Below, piece by piece: positions 42,304 to 50,645 of a stretch of 64,000 nt of DNA. Source of the stretch: Brevibacterium sp. UCMA 11754 (lineage in GTDB: Bacteria; Actinomycetota; Actinomycetes; Actinomycetales; Brevibacteriaceae); assembly GCF_021532275.1 (NCBI RefSeq), contig NZ_JACBOT010000025.1, forward strand, positions 1 through 64,000. The letters run 5' to 3'. The translations under genes and the position numbers were made by a program. Under the pieces are notes generated by a model. The model had not been told where the DNA came from. It did not search any database and worked only from the letters and a program-made list of their open reading frames with translations. How positions within the stretch are numbered: position 1 is the stretch's first letter; each line of letters begins with the position of its first letter.

Positions 42304-42654
42304 GTGTTCACCGTTTTCACCATCGTGCTCTATGCCGTCTCCGCCGTCCTGGCCATCTGGTCGATCATCGAGACCATTCGCAACCGACCCGCCGGCAAAC
42401 TGCTGCTCGGTGCGACCGCTGTGCTTCTGCTGCTGCTCATCGTGCAGCTGGTTCTCTCGATCGTCACGTTCGGGTCGACCCACGGCATCGATCCGCTCCT
42501 GTACTTCGGCTACGTCATCACCGCGATCCTCGTCATCGCTCTGGCCGGCTTCTGGGCGTTCGCGGAACTGAGTCGCTGGGGGCCGGGAGTGCTCGCGGCA
42601 GCAGGACTGACGGTGATCGTCATGATCGAGAGATTGGACCAGATTTGGCAGTGA
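42304..42654 (+). CDS. small membrane protein of unknown function
   Basis: 116 residues, four hydrophobic segments (FTVFTIVLYAVSAVLAIWSI; LLLGATAVLLLLLIVQLVLS; LLYFGYVITAILVIALAGFW; GPGVLAAAGLTVIVMI). No motifs I know. GTG 42304 is preceded by TAAACT 7 nt away and no Shine-Dalgarno, pointing to leaderless translation; an ATG at 42277 would lie upstream of that promoter. It overlaps the next membrane protein gene. Confidence 0.75.
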   Translation: MFTVFTIVLYAVSAVLAIWSIIETIRNRPAGKLLLGATAVLLLLLIVQLVLSIVTFGSTHGIDPLLYFGYVITAILVIALAGFWAFAELSRWGPGVLAAAGLTVIVMIERLDQIWQ

Positions 42655-43139
42655 AGAAGCGAAACGACGATGGCGGTGCCCGCTCAGCGGCTGCCTTGGC
42701 GAAGAAGGAACGGGCCGCGAAGCGCAACAGCTCACCGTTCTCGGCGATGCACACCGGCCCTGGCCGGGCTCTGACGGCCGTCTACGGGGTCTTCGCGCTC
42801 TCGGCGACGGCACGCGCCGGCTACCAGGTCATCCGCGAGTTCGACGTGGCCCCGGTCGCGTACTCGCTGTCCGTGATCGCCGCCGTCATCTACATCGTGG
42901 CCACGATCTGCCTGGTCATCGGCAACCGTGCCTCGCACCGGATCGCGATCGGTGCCTGCCTCGTCGAGTTCGTGGGCGTCATCGTCGTCGGCATCCTCAG
43001 CTTCACCCATCCGGAGGACTTCGCCAAGCCCTCCGTGTGGTCATCCTTCGGCAGCGGCTACGGCTTCATCCCGCTCATCCTGCCCCTCGTCGGATTGTGG
43101 TGGCTCTACCTCGTGGGGCGCAGAATCCGCACCAGCTGA
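42651..43139 (+). CDS. small membrane protein of unknown function
   Basis: 162 residues from GTG 42651 (KKRNDDGGARSAAALAKKER), whose TGA-overlapping start couples it to the gene before; a TTG at 42645 would add two residues. A basic cytoplasmic N-terminus of about 40 residues, then four membrane segments with short loops. Family unknown. Ends at a terminator shared with the convergent gene. Confidence 0.75.
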   Translation: MKKRNDDGGARSAAALAKKERAAKRNSSPFSAMHTGPGRALTAVYGVFALSATARAGYQVIREFDVAPVAYSLSVIAAVIYIVATICLVIGNRASHRIAIGACLVEFVGVIVVGILSFTHPEDFAKPSVWSSFGSGYGFIPLILPLVGLWWLYLVGRRIRTS

Positions 43140-43142
43140 GAA

Positions 43143-43170
43143 GTCAGGCCCCACCTCGGCGGGGCCTGAC
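43143..43170. terminator. bidirectional terminator
   Basis: A perfect 10-bp stem GTCAGGCCCC / GGGGCCTGAC with an 8-nt loop ACCTCGGC, between the convergent genes ending at 43139 and 43206. Confidence 0.8.
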
Positions 43171-43205
43171 CAGTTCTGTCACTCGCTGCGTGCAGAGACC
43201 TGCGG

Positions 43206-44996
43206 TCACTCGATGCGTGAGGACAGCACATTCCAGTCGGTGGACACGGCGCTCAGCTCATCGCCGGTCTTCATCAGCACATACGGGTGGGCGGTGTCGA
43301 CCTTGACGGTGTTTCCATCCTTGTCGTTGGTTTTCACCGCTTCGATGGTGTCGCCCAGATCGACCGAATAGTCGTCGGGGACCTCGATCGTCAGGGTGCA
43401 GCGGACCTCGCCCATTCCGATGGCGCCGTGCTCGGTGCTCAGGGTCATCGAGTTGAAGTCGAGCTTCTCATAGGGCTTGCAGGAGATATCGACCTTGTCA
43501 AATCCCGAGTCCTTGCCCCGCAGGTCACCCAGGTAGCCCCTGAAGTCCTTGAACCCGCCTTCCTTGAGCCCTTCGGCATCCGCGGCGTCGGCCTTGCCGT
43601 CGACGAGGAACTTCGAGACCTGGTCCGCGGTCGTCGTCATCTCCTTGTCGAATCCCTTTGGGCCGGGCTTGACGGCCCCGTTCCCGTCGGCCATCAGCGT
43701 CGGCATCTGATCGCTCGGGATGTAGGAGGCAGTGCGCACGATCGGCTCGGTCGAGGCGGATTCTCGGGTTGCCAGCTGGACCTGTGTGAGCTTCGCGTCC
43801 CCTTTTGCGGTGCCGAATGCGTAGAACCACATCGGGTACTCGGTGAAGCTCGGGCTGCCGGCGACGACCTCGCTGAAGTTCGGTGCCCGCAGCTTCTGCT
43901 TCGCCTTCTTCGCGATCTGCATCTGTGCGCGGGTCCGATCGATCAGGGGCTCGCCCTGAATCTTTTCGAGATCGTTGCCTCCATCGTTGAGGATCTCATC
44001 GAGTGATTCGGTGTAGCCGGTCATGAATTCCCCGGCCTCACCCGGGCGCATCGCCGCGCGCTCATAGGGCGTGATGTCTGGGCTGTGCGGCTGCGCCACC
44101 GGCAGCGCGGTGCATCCGCTCAATGCCAGCCCGGTAGTCAGCGACGCGGCCGTGACGATGCGCAGCGATCGTCTGCCCCGTGAGTTCGCCCGCCGAGGTG
44201 GCTGCGCACTCGCGCCGCCAGGGTTCTTCACGAGACGCGAGCTCCGCACCCTGCCGGTATTCGTCATAGGCCCGTGGGGGTCAGTCCCAGCGCCGGGGCC
44301 CGGGCCGGCACCGGGCCCTGGGCCTGGGCCTGGACCGCGACCGGTCTTTCGGGCGACCGACCGCTTCTTCTCGGGTCGGATGCGTCCGTTGAACCAGCGC
44401 AGGAAGAAGTAGGCGCCGAATCCGGCCAAGATGATGCCCAGGGCGATTCCGACCAGGCTCAAAGCCAGGACTCCCTCCACCCGCATCCTCAGCGAGACCG
44501 TGGTTCCATCAAGATTTTCGCCCTCGTCCGCGGCGGCGATGACCAGGACCTGCGGGTCGGCGTCGAGGTCGAAGGTCTTCGCCACCTTCTCTCCTGTGTC
44601 CTTGCTGGTCCACCAGTCCCTGTCGGTGAGCGTCACCTCGGGAGCGGCGTCACCGGGGATGAACCGGTGCTCGACGGTGTTGGGGAACTCGACGTTGCTG
44701 ATCTGCTCCTGCGCCACCCCGTCGAGGATGCTGTCGGTATCGACGCCGTTGGCCGTGCCGACGAACAGTTTCTTGCCATCAGCGTTCGCGGCCTCAACGG
44801 TCACGTTGGAGCCCGAATAGGGAACGATCGCCTCGTCGAGGACGACAGCGTGGGCGCCGTCCTTGACCGTGAAGTCCTTGGTCTCCGTGACCTCGTCGGT
44901 GCCGACGACGGACAGCGCGGAGATGACCAGTACTGCCACGATCACCGCTGCGAACGCGAACAGTATGGCTGTGGTGAGACGGATTCTCTGGATCAG
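43206..44996 (-). CDS. three-segment membrane protein with internal lipobox, paralogue 1
   Basis: 596 residues from the proposed start. Order: N-terminal TM (about 8-30, TAILFAFAAVIVAVLVISAL), an extracytoplasmic domain (about 35-165), a second TM (about 172-200), a basic linker with a Gly/Pro repeat (GPGPGPGPGAGPGPGAG), then a third hydrophobic stretch with the lipobox LALSGC (Cys at about 295), followed by a C-terminal extracytoplasmic domain similar to DUF8094-type sequences. The first canonical start in frame is GTG 44945, which cuts the first TM. CTG 44996 restores it and overlaps the upstream stop in CTGA. Function unknown. Paralogue at 46109. Confidence 0.75.
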   Translation of the reverse strand: MIQRIRLTTAILFAFAAVIVAVLVISALSVVGTDEVTETKDFTVKDGAHAVVLDEAIVPYSGSNVTVEAANADGKKLFVGTANGVDTDSILDGVAQEQISNVEFPNTVEHRFIPGDAAPEVTLTDRDWWTSKDTGEKVAKTFDLDADPQVLVIAAADEGENLDGTTVSLRMRVEGVLALSLVGIALGIILAGFGAYFFLRWFNGRIRPEKKRSVARKTGRGPGPGPGPGAGPGPGAGTDPHGPMTNTGRVRSSRLVKNPGGASAQPPRRANSRGRRSLRIVTAASLTTGLALSGCTALPVAQPHSPDITPYERAAMRPGEAGEFMTGYTESLDEILNDGGNDLEKIQGEPLIDRTRAQMQIAKKAKQKLRAPNFSEVVAGSPSFTEYPMWFYAFGTAKGDAKLTQVQLATRESASTEPIVRTASYIPSDQMPTLMADGNGAVKPGPKGFDKEMTTTADQVSKFLVDGKADAADAEGLKEGGFKDFRGYLGDLRGKDSGFDKVDISCKPYEKLDFNSMTLSTEHGAIGMGEVRCTLTIEVPDDYSVDLGDTIEAVKTNDKDGNTVKVDTAHPYVLMKTGDELSAVSTDWNVLSSRIE

Positions 44997-45943
44997 AACA
45001 AGGCCCTCATCAATGCTGTGCGTGCCTTGGTCACGGCCGGATCATCCGCACCCAGGACTTCGAAGAGTTCGAGAACCCGCAGTCGCAGCGCTTCCTTCTC
45101 GTCGCCCGCGCTGACGCGGATCAGCGAGATCAGTCGGTTGAAGGCACTGCTCGGGTTGCCTCCGACGATCTCTGCGTCGGCAGCCGCCTTGGCCGCCTCG
45201 GCGTCCTTCGGGTTCGCATCTGCGGTGGCGATGAGCTGCTGCGGATCGGCGTCGATGAGGCGGCGGCCCAGCCCGGCTCTGGCCAGACCGAACTTGGCTT
45301 CCTCATCGGCCGGTGACGCGGCCAGAGCTGTCTTGAACAGGGATTCGGCGGTGTCGAAGTCTCCCCGGCTCAGCGCCTCTTCGGCCTCCGGGTGGGCAGG
45401 GCCTGCTGGTTCCTGCTCGGCACCGGCGACGACGGCGTGTCCGGTGACGCCGTTCTCCCCGGCGAGCTTGAGCAGCTCATCGAAGTAGGCCTTCACCTGC
45501 TGCTCGGGCAGTGCACTCTGGAACAGAGGGACAGGCTGACCTTTGACAATGGCGATGATGTTCGGGATCGACTCGACGCCGAAGGCCTGCTGGAGTCGCG
45601 GATTGGCATCGACGTCGACCCGAGCCAGGACCAGTCGGCCGCCGAAGGATTCGACGACCCGCTGGACGATCGGCGAGAGCTGCTTGGCTGCTTCGCTCCG
45701 GTCCGCCCACAGGTCGATGACGACGGGAACCCGATCCGACATTGCGACGACCTCGGTGAAGCTGGCCTCGTCGACGTCGAAGGTCAGCGCCGGCACGGCA
45801 ACCGCATTCGGGTCAGCAGGTCCGCCGGCGGCCTGTCCTTGTCCACCGCCCTGCTCCTCATGGGGCAGGTTTCTGCTGCGCACCGCGGACAGATCGAGTC
45901 CTTGGTTGGGCTGCGTGTTGTCCTGCGAGGGATCCATTGACAC
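44993..45943 (-). CDS. YbbN/CnoX-like co-chaperone, thioredoxin-fold plus TPR-like
   Basis: 316 residues. Thioredoxin fold at about 55-155 (FTEVVAMSDRVPVVIDLWAD; RVDVDANPRLQQAFGVESIP; NIIAIVKGQPVPLFQSALPE). The CXXC of true thioredoxins is missing: the segment reads LWADRSEAAKQ. A helical, TPR-like C-terminus follows (about 180-316). That is the layout of CnoX/YbbN chaperedoxins. A Gln/Gly-rich N-terminus of 45 residues. GTG 45943 has AAGGAG 5 nt before it; an ATG lies two codons later. It sits between two paralogous membrane proteins and overlaps the next start. Confidence 0.88.
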   Translation of the reverse strand: MSMDPSQDNTQPNQGLDLSAVRSRNLPHEEQGGGQGQAAGGPADPNAVAVPALTFDVDEASFTEVVAMSDRVPVVIDLWADRSEAAKQLSPIVQRVVESFGGRLVLARVDVDANPRLQQAFGVESIPNIIAIVKGQPVPLFQSALPEQQVKAYFDELLKLAGENGVTGHAVVAGAEQEPAGPAHPEAEEALSRGDFDTAESLFKTALAASPADEEAKFGLARAGLGRRLIDADPQQLIATADANPKDAEAAKAAADAEIVGGNPSSAFNRLISLIRVSAGDEKEALRLRVLELFEVLGADDPAVTKARTALMRALF

Positions 45944-46108
45944 GTGGTCTCCTTTGTTGCGGGAAGTGCGAATTTCTAGGGTGGGCGTCCGTCGGGAGCT
46001 CCCCGGTCCAGACGTTAGTCGGGGACTCTCAAGCTCGGACGGTGCTGATGACATCCAGCATAGAACGTATCAACACCCCCGGGCCTGCGACTATTCTTCC
46101 GGTTCGGA

Positions 46109-47728
46109 CTATTCCAGTTCGGCTCCGCTGAGAGTCTCCAGTCCGCCGATGAGGCGCGCCTTGCCGTCCTTGGGCACGAGGAACGTCAGGGCCTGAGTCG
46201 TCTTCGTCGTCACCGGCTGCTGGGTGCTGTCGGATCCGGTCAGCTCCTTCTGTGGGCTCGAGAGCGTCAGGGTTCCGGTGCGTCCGTCGACGGATTCCGG
46301 AGAGATCGTGGACTCAGCCTCGATGACTCCGGTGACGACAGCGGCATCGCCTGCAGTTCCCTGCGCGACGATCTCCTTGCCGGGGGTGTACTTGTACTTG
46401 ACTTCGGCCTTGCCGTCTTCTGCACTCTGCTTCTGCGCCTGCTGGTTCTTCCAGATCGACTTCGAGAAGTCATCGGACTCGAACTTCTTCGCTTCCTTCG
46501 AGTCCTTTCCCGAGCCCAGTGCCTTGGCGTAGTCGGACACTGCCTTCTCCGGTGTCATCGCGAAGTCCTTGGTCTTGGGATCAAGGAGCTGCGAGCCCTG
46601 CCTGGCATCGGGGATCTCCGGCAGTTCTGTGCCCGGGACCAGCTGGGTCTGCGACCACAGCTTGTAATCGGAGCGCGGATCTTCCTGAGTCAGCACGAGC
46701 AGCTGGGTGTCTTTGCCCGCCGAGGTGATGAGGCTGGTCATGCGCGGCCAGGAGTCGGTGGCCGCGGTGTAGTTGACGACGACCTTCTCATTGGCCACTG
46801 CCGGCGGCAGCTTCTGATCCTTGACCTTCTTCTTCACCTTGTAGGCGTCCTCGCGCTGCTGCAGGGCAGGCCCTGTGGCGCTCTTCTTCAGCTCGGTGCT
46901 GTCTGTGCCCTTGTCGGCTGCCTTGATGTCTTCGGCCACGGAGTCGAGGATCCGTTTGGCCTGGTCGTCATTGACTCCGGCTGCGGCAGAGCTCGGGGCC
47001 TCCGAAGGCTCAGGCTTGGGCAGCTCTTCAGGCCCGCAGGCGCTGAGAGCCAGAACCGGAACGATCGCGAATGCGGTTCCGTATTCCGCCAGCTTGCGAC
47101 GGCGCTCCTGACGGGCCGTGCGCCGGGTCTTCTCCTTCTTCGCGCTGTTGCGGTTGAAGAAGAGGACGACGATGCCGCCGACGAACAGCGCACCGCCGAT
47201 GATCATCAGCGGAATTGCCCACGGGGTCTCCGCATGGTTGGGCCAAGAGATGGTGACGGTCTTGACGTCGCCTGGCTCGCCGCTGCCGGCGATGAGGAAG
47301 CCTGTCCGGTTCGCGTCGTCGGTCCAATCAAGGGTCACGGAGTCGGTTCCGGTGACTTCGGAGGTCCAGAGGTCCGCCCCGGCCGGGTTGGGCACCTTGG
47401 CCTTGCCGTCCTGGGCCTTCACCGTCAGTTTGCCCTCGGGTGCCAGACCGGTCACATGCGCCGAGGCTGAGTCGCCCACCCAGGCATCGACGTTCTCGGC
47501 GGGCGCCTGAGCGATCGTGAGATCTCCCGAGCCCTTGACTTCGAGTGTTGCGGGGGTTTCGTAGAGATTGAGCATGCCGGGGTCGATGACGACGGCCGGT
47601 GTGTCTGCATCGATCTCTGTGGTCGCGGTGATCTGGTCGTCCGGCGCCCACAGGGTCTTCTGCAGAATACCGAGGCCTCCGACAACGACACCCACCACCA
47701 TGAGAATCACAGCAAGTGTGTAGCGCAC
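46109..47728 (-). CDS. three-segment membrane protein with internal lipobox, paralogue 2
   Basis: 539 residues, same order as the protein at 43206: N-terminal TM (about 4-27, TLAVILMVVGVVVGGLGIL), extracytoplasmic domain (about 30-165) rich in beta-strand sequence, second TM (about 170-193), basic linker KKEKTRRTARQERRRKLAEY, third hydrophobic segment ending in lipobox LALSAC (Cys at residue 231), then an extracytoplasmic domain with SYR-like charged helices (AYKVKKKVKDQKLPP). C-terminal domains of the two align in order (DUF8094-like). GTG 47728 with GGAAGGG. It is separated from the YbbN-like gene by 165 bp. Confidence 0.8.
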   Translation of the reverse strand: MRYTLAVILMVVGVVVGGLGILQKTLWAPDDQITATTEIDADTPAVVIDPGMLNLYETPATLEVKGSGDLTIAQAPAENVDAWVGDSASAHVTGLAPEGKLTVKAQDGKAKVPNPAGADLWTSEVTGTDSVTLDWTDDANRTGFLIAGSGEPGDVKTVTISWPNHAETPWAIPLMIIGGALFVGGIVVLFFNRNSAKKEKTRRTARQERRRKLAEYGTAFAIVPVLALSACGPEELPKPEPSEAPSSAAAGVNDDQAKRILDSVAEDIKAADKGTDSTELKKSATGPALQQREDAYKVKKKVKDQKLPPAVANEKVVVNYTAATDSWPRMTSLITSAGKDTQLLVLTQEDPRSDYKLWSQTQLVPGTELPEIPDARQGSQLLDPKTKDFAMTPEKAVSDYAKALGSGKDSKEAKKFESDDFSKSIWKNQQAQKQSAEDGKAEVKYKYTPGKEIVAQGTAGDAAVVTGVIEAESTISPESVDGRTGTLTLSSPQKELTGSDSTQQPVTTKTTQALTFLVPKDGKARLIGGLETLSGAELE

Positions 47729-47897
47729 GTACGAACCCTTCCCTCAACAAAGTGTCTTCTGGCCCCACGTTGACTCGTGAGACAGTCCAAGTTTAAGTCA
47801 CTGCGCGCGTATTGGTTTTGTGCGTGTACTCAGCGTGTGTCGGTGCGCACAGCCGGACGGAATGCTCAGAGCCGCCACTCTGCCTTAAGCTGGGCTG

Positions 47898-48503
47898 GTG
47901 AGCAACGACAAAATTGTGTGGATCGACTGTGAAATGACCGGCCTCGACGAAGTCAGGGACGAGCTCATCGAAGTGGCGGCTGTCGTCACCGACTTCGACC
48001 TCAACCCCCTCGACGAGGGCATCGACGTCGTCATCAAGCCCTCGGCCGCGGCCCTGGAGAACATGAACGACTTCGTCACCCAGATGCACACGAACTCCGG
48101 ACTCATCACCGAACTCGATGCCGGCACGACCGTCACCGAGGCGCAGACCCAGGTGCTCGAGTACATCAAGAAGCACGTCCCGGAGTCGGGCAAGGCACCG
48201 CTGGGCGGCAACTCGGTGGGCACCGACAAGGTCTTCCTCACGAAGCAGATGCCCGAGCTCGTCGATCACCTCCACTACCGGATCATCGACGTGTCCTCGA
48301 TCAAGGAACTGAGCAAGCAGTGGTTCCCCCGCGCCTACTTCCAGTCCCCAGAGAAGCATGGCGGCCATCGCGCACTCGGCGACATCCTCGACTCGATCGT
48401 GGAGCTCCAGTACTACCGCCGGGCCGTCTTCTCCGCCGAAGGACCCACATCGGACGAGGCGAAGTCCATCGCCGCCGAGGTGAGCTCGCACATCTCCCGC
48501 TGA
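47898..48503 (+). CDS. orn: oligoribonuclease
   Basis: Degrades 2-5 nt RNA (and pGpG) from the 3' end; essential in many bacteria. 201 residues. DEDDh exonuclease residues: Asp and Glu in WIDCEMTGLD, Asp further along in the DLNPLDEGIDVVI region, and His/Asp in KHGGHRALGDILDSI. Start GTG 47898, right after TAAGCT with 6 nt between, so probably leaderless. It is divergent from the paralogue-2 gene. Confidence 0.95.
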   Translation: MSNDKIVWIDCEMTGLDEVRDELIEVAAVVTDFDLNPLDEGIDVVIKPSAAALENMNDFVTQMHTNSGLITELDAGTTVTEAQTQVLEYIKKHVPESGKAPLGGNSVGTDKVFLTKQMPELVDHLHYRIIDVSSIKELSKQWFPRAYFQSPEKHGGHRALGDILDSIVELQYYRRAVFSAEGPTSDEAKSIAAEVSSHISR

Positions 48504-48545
48504 ATCAGCCTGAGATCCATTCGCCGCTTCAGGCAATCATGTGAA

Positions 48546-48561
48546 ATGATGATTTCATCAT
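48546..48561 (+). promoter_or_regulatory. palindromic operator at the start of the arsR-type gene
   Basis: ATGATGA-TT-TCATCAT is a perfect 7-bp inverted repeat that overlaps the ATG of the ArsR gene; an alternative, TGAAAT-GATG-ATTTCA (48542-48557), overlaps it. Either could be the site at which the ArsR dimer blocks its own promoter and start codon. Confidence 0.6.
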
Positions 48562-48949
48562 GCCACTAAGTCATCTGCAGCGCCCCCTCTATGAGGTCAA
48601 GGCGAACCTGTTCAAAGGGTTGGCCCACCCCTATCGGATTCGGATCCTCGAGCTCCTTGCCGGTGCTCCCGAGGTCAGTGTCACCGACCTGCAGTCCGAG
48701 ACCGAGCTCGAAGCCTCCCACCTGTCTCAGCACCTCGCCGTTCTGCGCCGACACCGCCTGGTCGAATCCGAGCGGCGGGCCAGTCATGTCTACTACCGTC
48801 TGGCCGACCGACGCACCGCCGAGCTGCTCTCCGTGGCCCGGTCACTGCTGCTGTCGATGCTCGAATACGACGAGGGTCGTCTGGCCGAGGCCCAGACGCT
48901 GCCGCAGATTCCAGGCGGCCCCGCGTCCGCCGGCGAGTCCGCTTCATGA
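48560..48949 (+). CDS. ArsR-family winged-helix regulator
   Basis: 129 residues. HTH region LFKGLAHPYRIRILELLA, then LEASHLSQHLAVLRRHRLVE with the recognition helix, and the wing SERRASHVYYRLAD. I see no typical metal-binding CXC pair (ELCVCD-like), so the signal is not an obvious metal. ATG 48560 lies within a palindrome. Its stop overlaps the SulP start by 4 nt, so it probably controls that transporter. Confidence 0.85.
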   Translation: MPLSHLQRPLYEVKANLFKGLAHPYRIRILELLAGAPEVSVTDLQSETELEASHLSQHLAVLRRHRLVESERRASHVYYRLADRRTAELLSVARSLLLSMLEYDEGRLAEAQTLPQIPGGPASAGESAS

Positions 48950-50637
48950 GTTCGTCCCCCACCGCCTCGGCGGCCGTACTCAGCGGCCTGAGACGGGCAC
49001 GCTCACTGCTGCCTGGCGTCTCTGACTACGGCGAGACCCGCCGGTCGTGGCCGAAGGACCTCGTCGCCGGCGTCACCGTCGGCATCGTCGCACTTCCGCT
49101 GGCGCTCGGCTTCGGTGTGAGCTCAGGACTCACCGCGGAGCAGGGCCTGATCACTGCAATCGTGGCGGGCCTCCTCGCTGCGGTCTTCGGCGGTTCGCAT
49201 GTTCAGATCTCAGGGCCGACCGGCGCCATGGCCGTCGTGCTCGTGCCCATCGTCGCCACCCAGGGCGCCGAGGCTGTGGTGACGGTGACGCTCATCGCCG
49301 GGATCATCGTCGTCGCCGCCGGACTGCTGCGTCTGGGACGTGCGGTCTCTTTCATCCCCTGGCCCGTGATCGAGGGATTCACCCTGGGAATCGCGGCCAT
49401 CATCTTCTTGCAGCAGATCCCATTCGTCACGACTGCGACCGATGCGCAGCCTGGTGAGCACAGCACGAATGCACTTGTCGCGGCCGGTCAGCTCATCGGC
49501 GAGGCCGACTGGTCCTATCTGCCCTACTCGCTGACGGCGGTCGCGATCGTCGTCGCATGCATGGTCATCGCGCCGAAGATCCATCCCTCGATCCCCGGAT
49601 CGCTCGTCGGCATCATCATCGTCACGGTCCTTGCCGCACTCCTCCCCAACCCCCTCGCGACCATCGGAGAGATTCCACGATCGCTGCCGCTGCCCAGCAT
49701 CCCCGACATCGACCTCGGCGCCATCGGCGGGCTGCTGCCGGCCGCGGGAACGATCGCCGCGCTGGCCGCCATCGAATCGCTGCTCTCTGCCCGTGTGGCC
49801 TCTTCCATGTCGGCCTCCGGTGCCTGCCGTCCCGACCGGGAGCTCGTCGGACAGGGAATCGCGTCGATCGGCTCTTCGCTCTTCGGCGGCATGCCCGCCA
49901 CCGGCGCGATCGCCCGCACCTCTGTCAATATCCGTGCCGGTGGTCGCACCAGGCTGGCATCGATCGTGCACGCCCTCGTCCTGCTCGCCATCGTCCTCGC
50001 CGCAGCCGCACCGGTGGGGCAGATTCCCCTCGCGGCTCTGGGCGGAGTCCTCTTCGTCACCGCCGTGCGGATGGTTCACCTGACCACGGTCCGAGCCATC
50101 ATGCGCTCGACGCGCTCAGACGCAGTCGGCTTCATCGTCACCGCGCTGATCACGATCTCCTTCGACCTCATCATCGCCGTCGGAATCGGAATGGCCGTGG
50201 CTGCCGCTTTTGCTCTGCGCAACCTCTCTCGGACGACCGGAGTCACGATCGAAGAAGTCTCCGCCGGAGCCTCCGCACATCCTGGCGATGACTCGATCAC
50301 GATCGTGCGCTTCTATGGGCCGCTGTTCTTCGCCTCATCCGACCGCATCTTCGACGAAGTCATGGAGCTGGACGGAAACGCGGTGGTGATTCTGCGGATG
50401 TCCCAGCTCGAACTCGTCGATGCCTCCGGCGCCCGCATCCTCGCCGAGGTGGTGCACGCCTTCGAAAGCCGCGGGATCACGGTGCTCATCAAGGGGGTCA
50501 AGGACTCCCACGTCGATCTGTTCCGGCACGTCGGGGTCCTTCGCGCACTCAGGGACAACAGGCATCTCTTCGATGATCTGCCCAGTGCGATCGAGCATGC
50601 CCGCTCACATGTGGAGCGGGCATCGGCTCGAAGCTGA
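48946..50637 (+). CDS. SulP-family anion transporter with STAS domain
   Basis: 563 residues. SulP membrane domain with about 11-12 segments: WPKDLVAGVTVGIVALPLAL at the N-terminus, the conserved HVQISGPTGAM and FGGMPATGAIARTSVNIRAG. C-terminal STAS domain at about 440-550 (VVILRMSQLELVDASGARIL). Substrate could be sulfate, bicarbonate or another anion; not decidable. ATG 48946 in a 4-nt overlap with the ArsR gene. Confidence 0.9.
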   Translation: MSSSPTASAAVLSGLRRARSLLPGVSDYGETRRSWPKDLVAGVTVGIVALPLALGFGVSSGLTAEQGLITAIVAGLLAAVFGGSHVQISGPTGAMAVVLVPIVATQGAEAVVTVTLIAGIIVVAAGLLRLGRAVSFIPWPVIEGFTLGIAAIIFLQQIPFVTTATDAQPGEHSTNALVAAGQLIGEADWSYLPYSLTAVAIVVACMVIAPKIHPSIPGSLVGIIIVTVLAALLPNPLATIGEIPRSLPLPSIPDIDLGAIGGLLPAAGTIAALAAIESLLSARVASSMSASGACRPDRELVGQGIASIGSSLFGGMPATGAIARTSVNIRAGGRTRLASIVHALVLLAIVLAAAAPVGQIPLAALGGVLFVTAVRMVHLTTVRAIMRSTRSDAVGFIVTALITISFDLIIAVGIGMAVAAAFALRNLSRTTGVTIEEVSAGASAHPGDDSITIVRFYGPLFFASSDRIFDEVMELDGNAVVILRMSQLELVDASGARILAEVVHAFESRGITVLIKGVKDSHVDLFRHVGVLRALRDNRHLFDDLPSAIEHARSHVERASARS

Positions 50638-50645
50638 ACCGCGCC

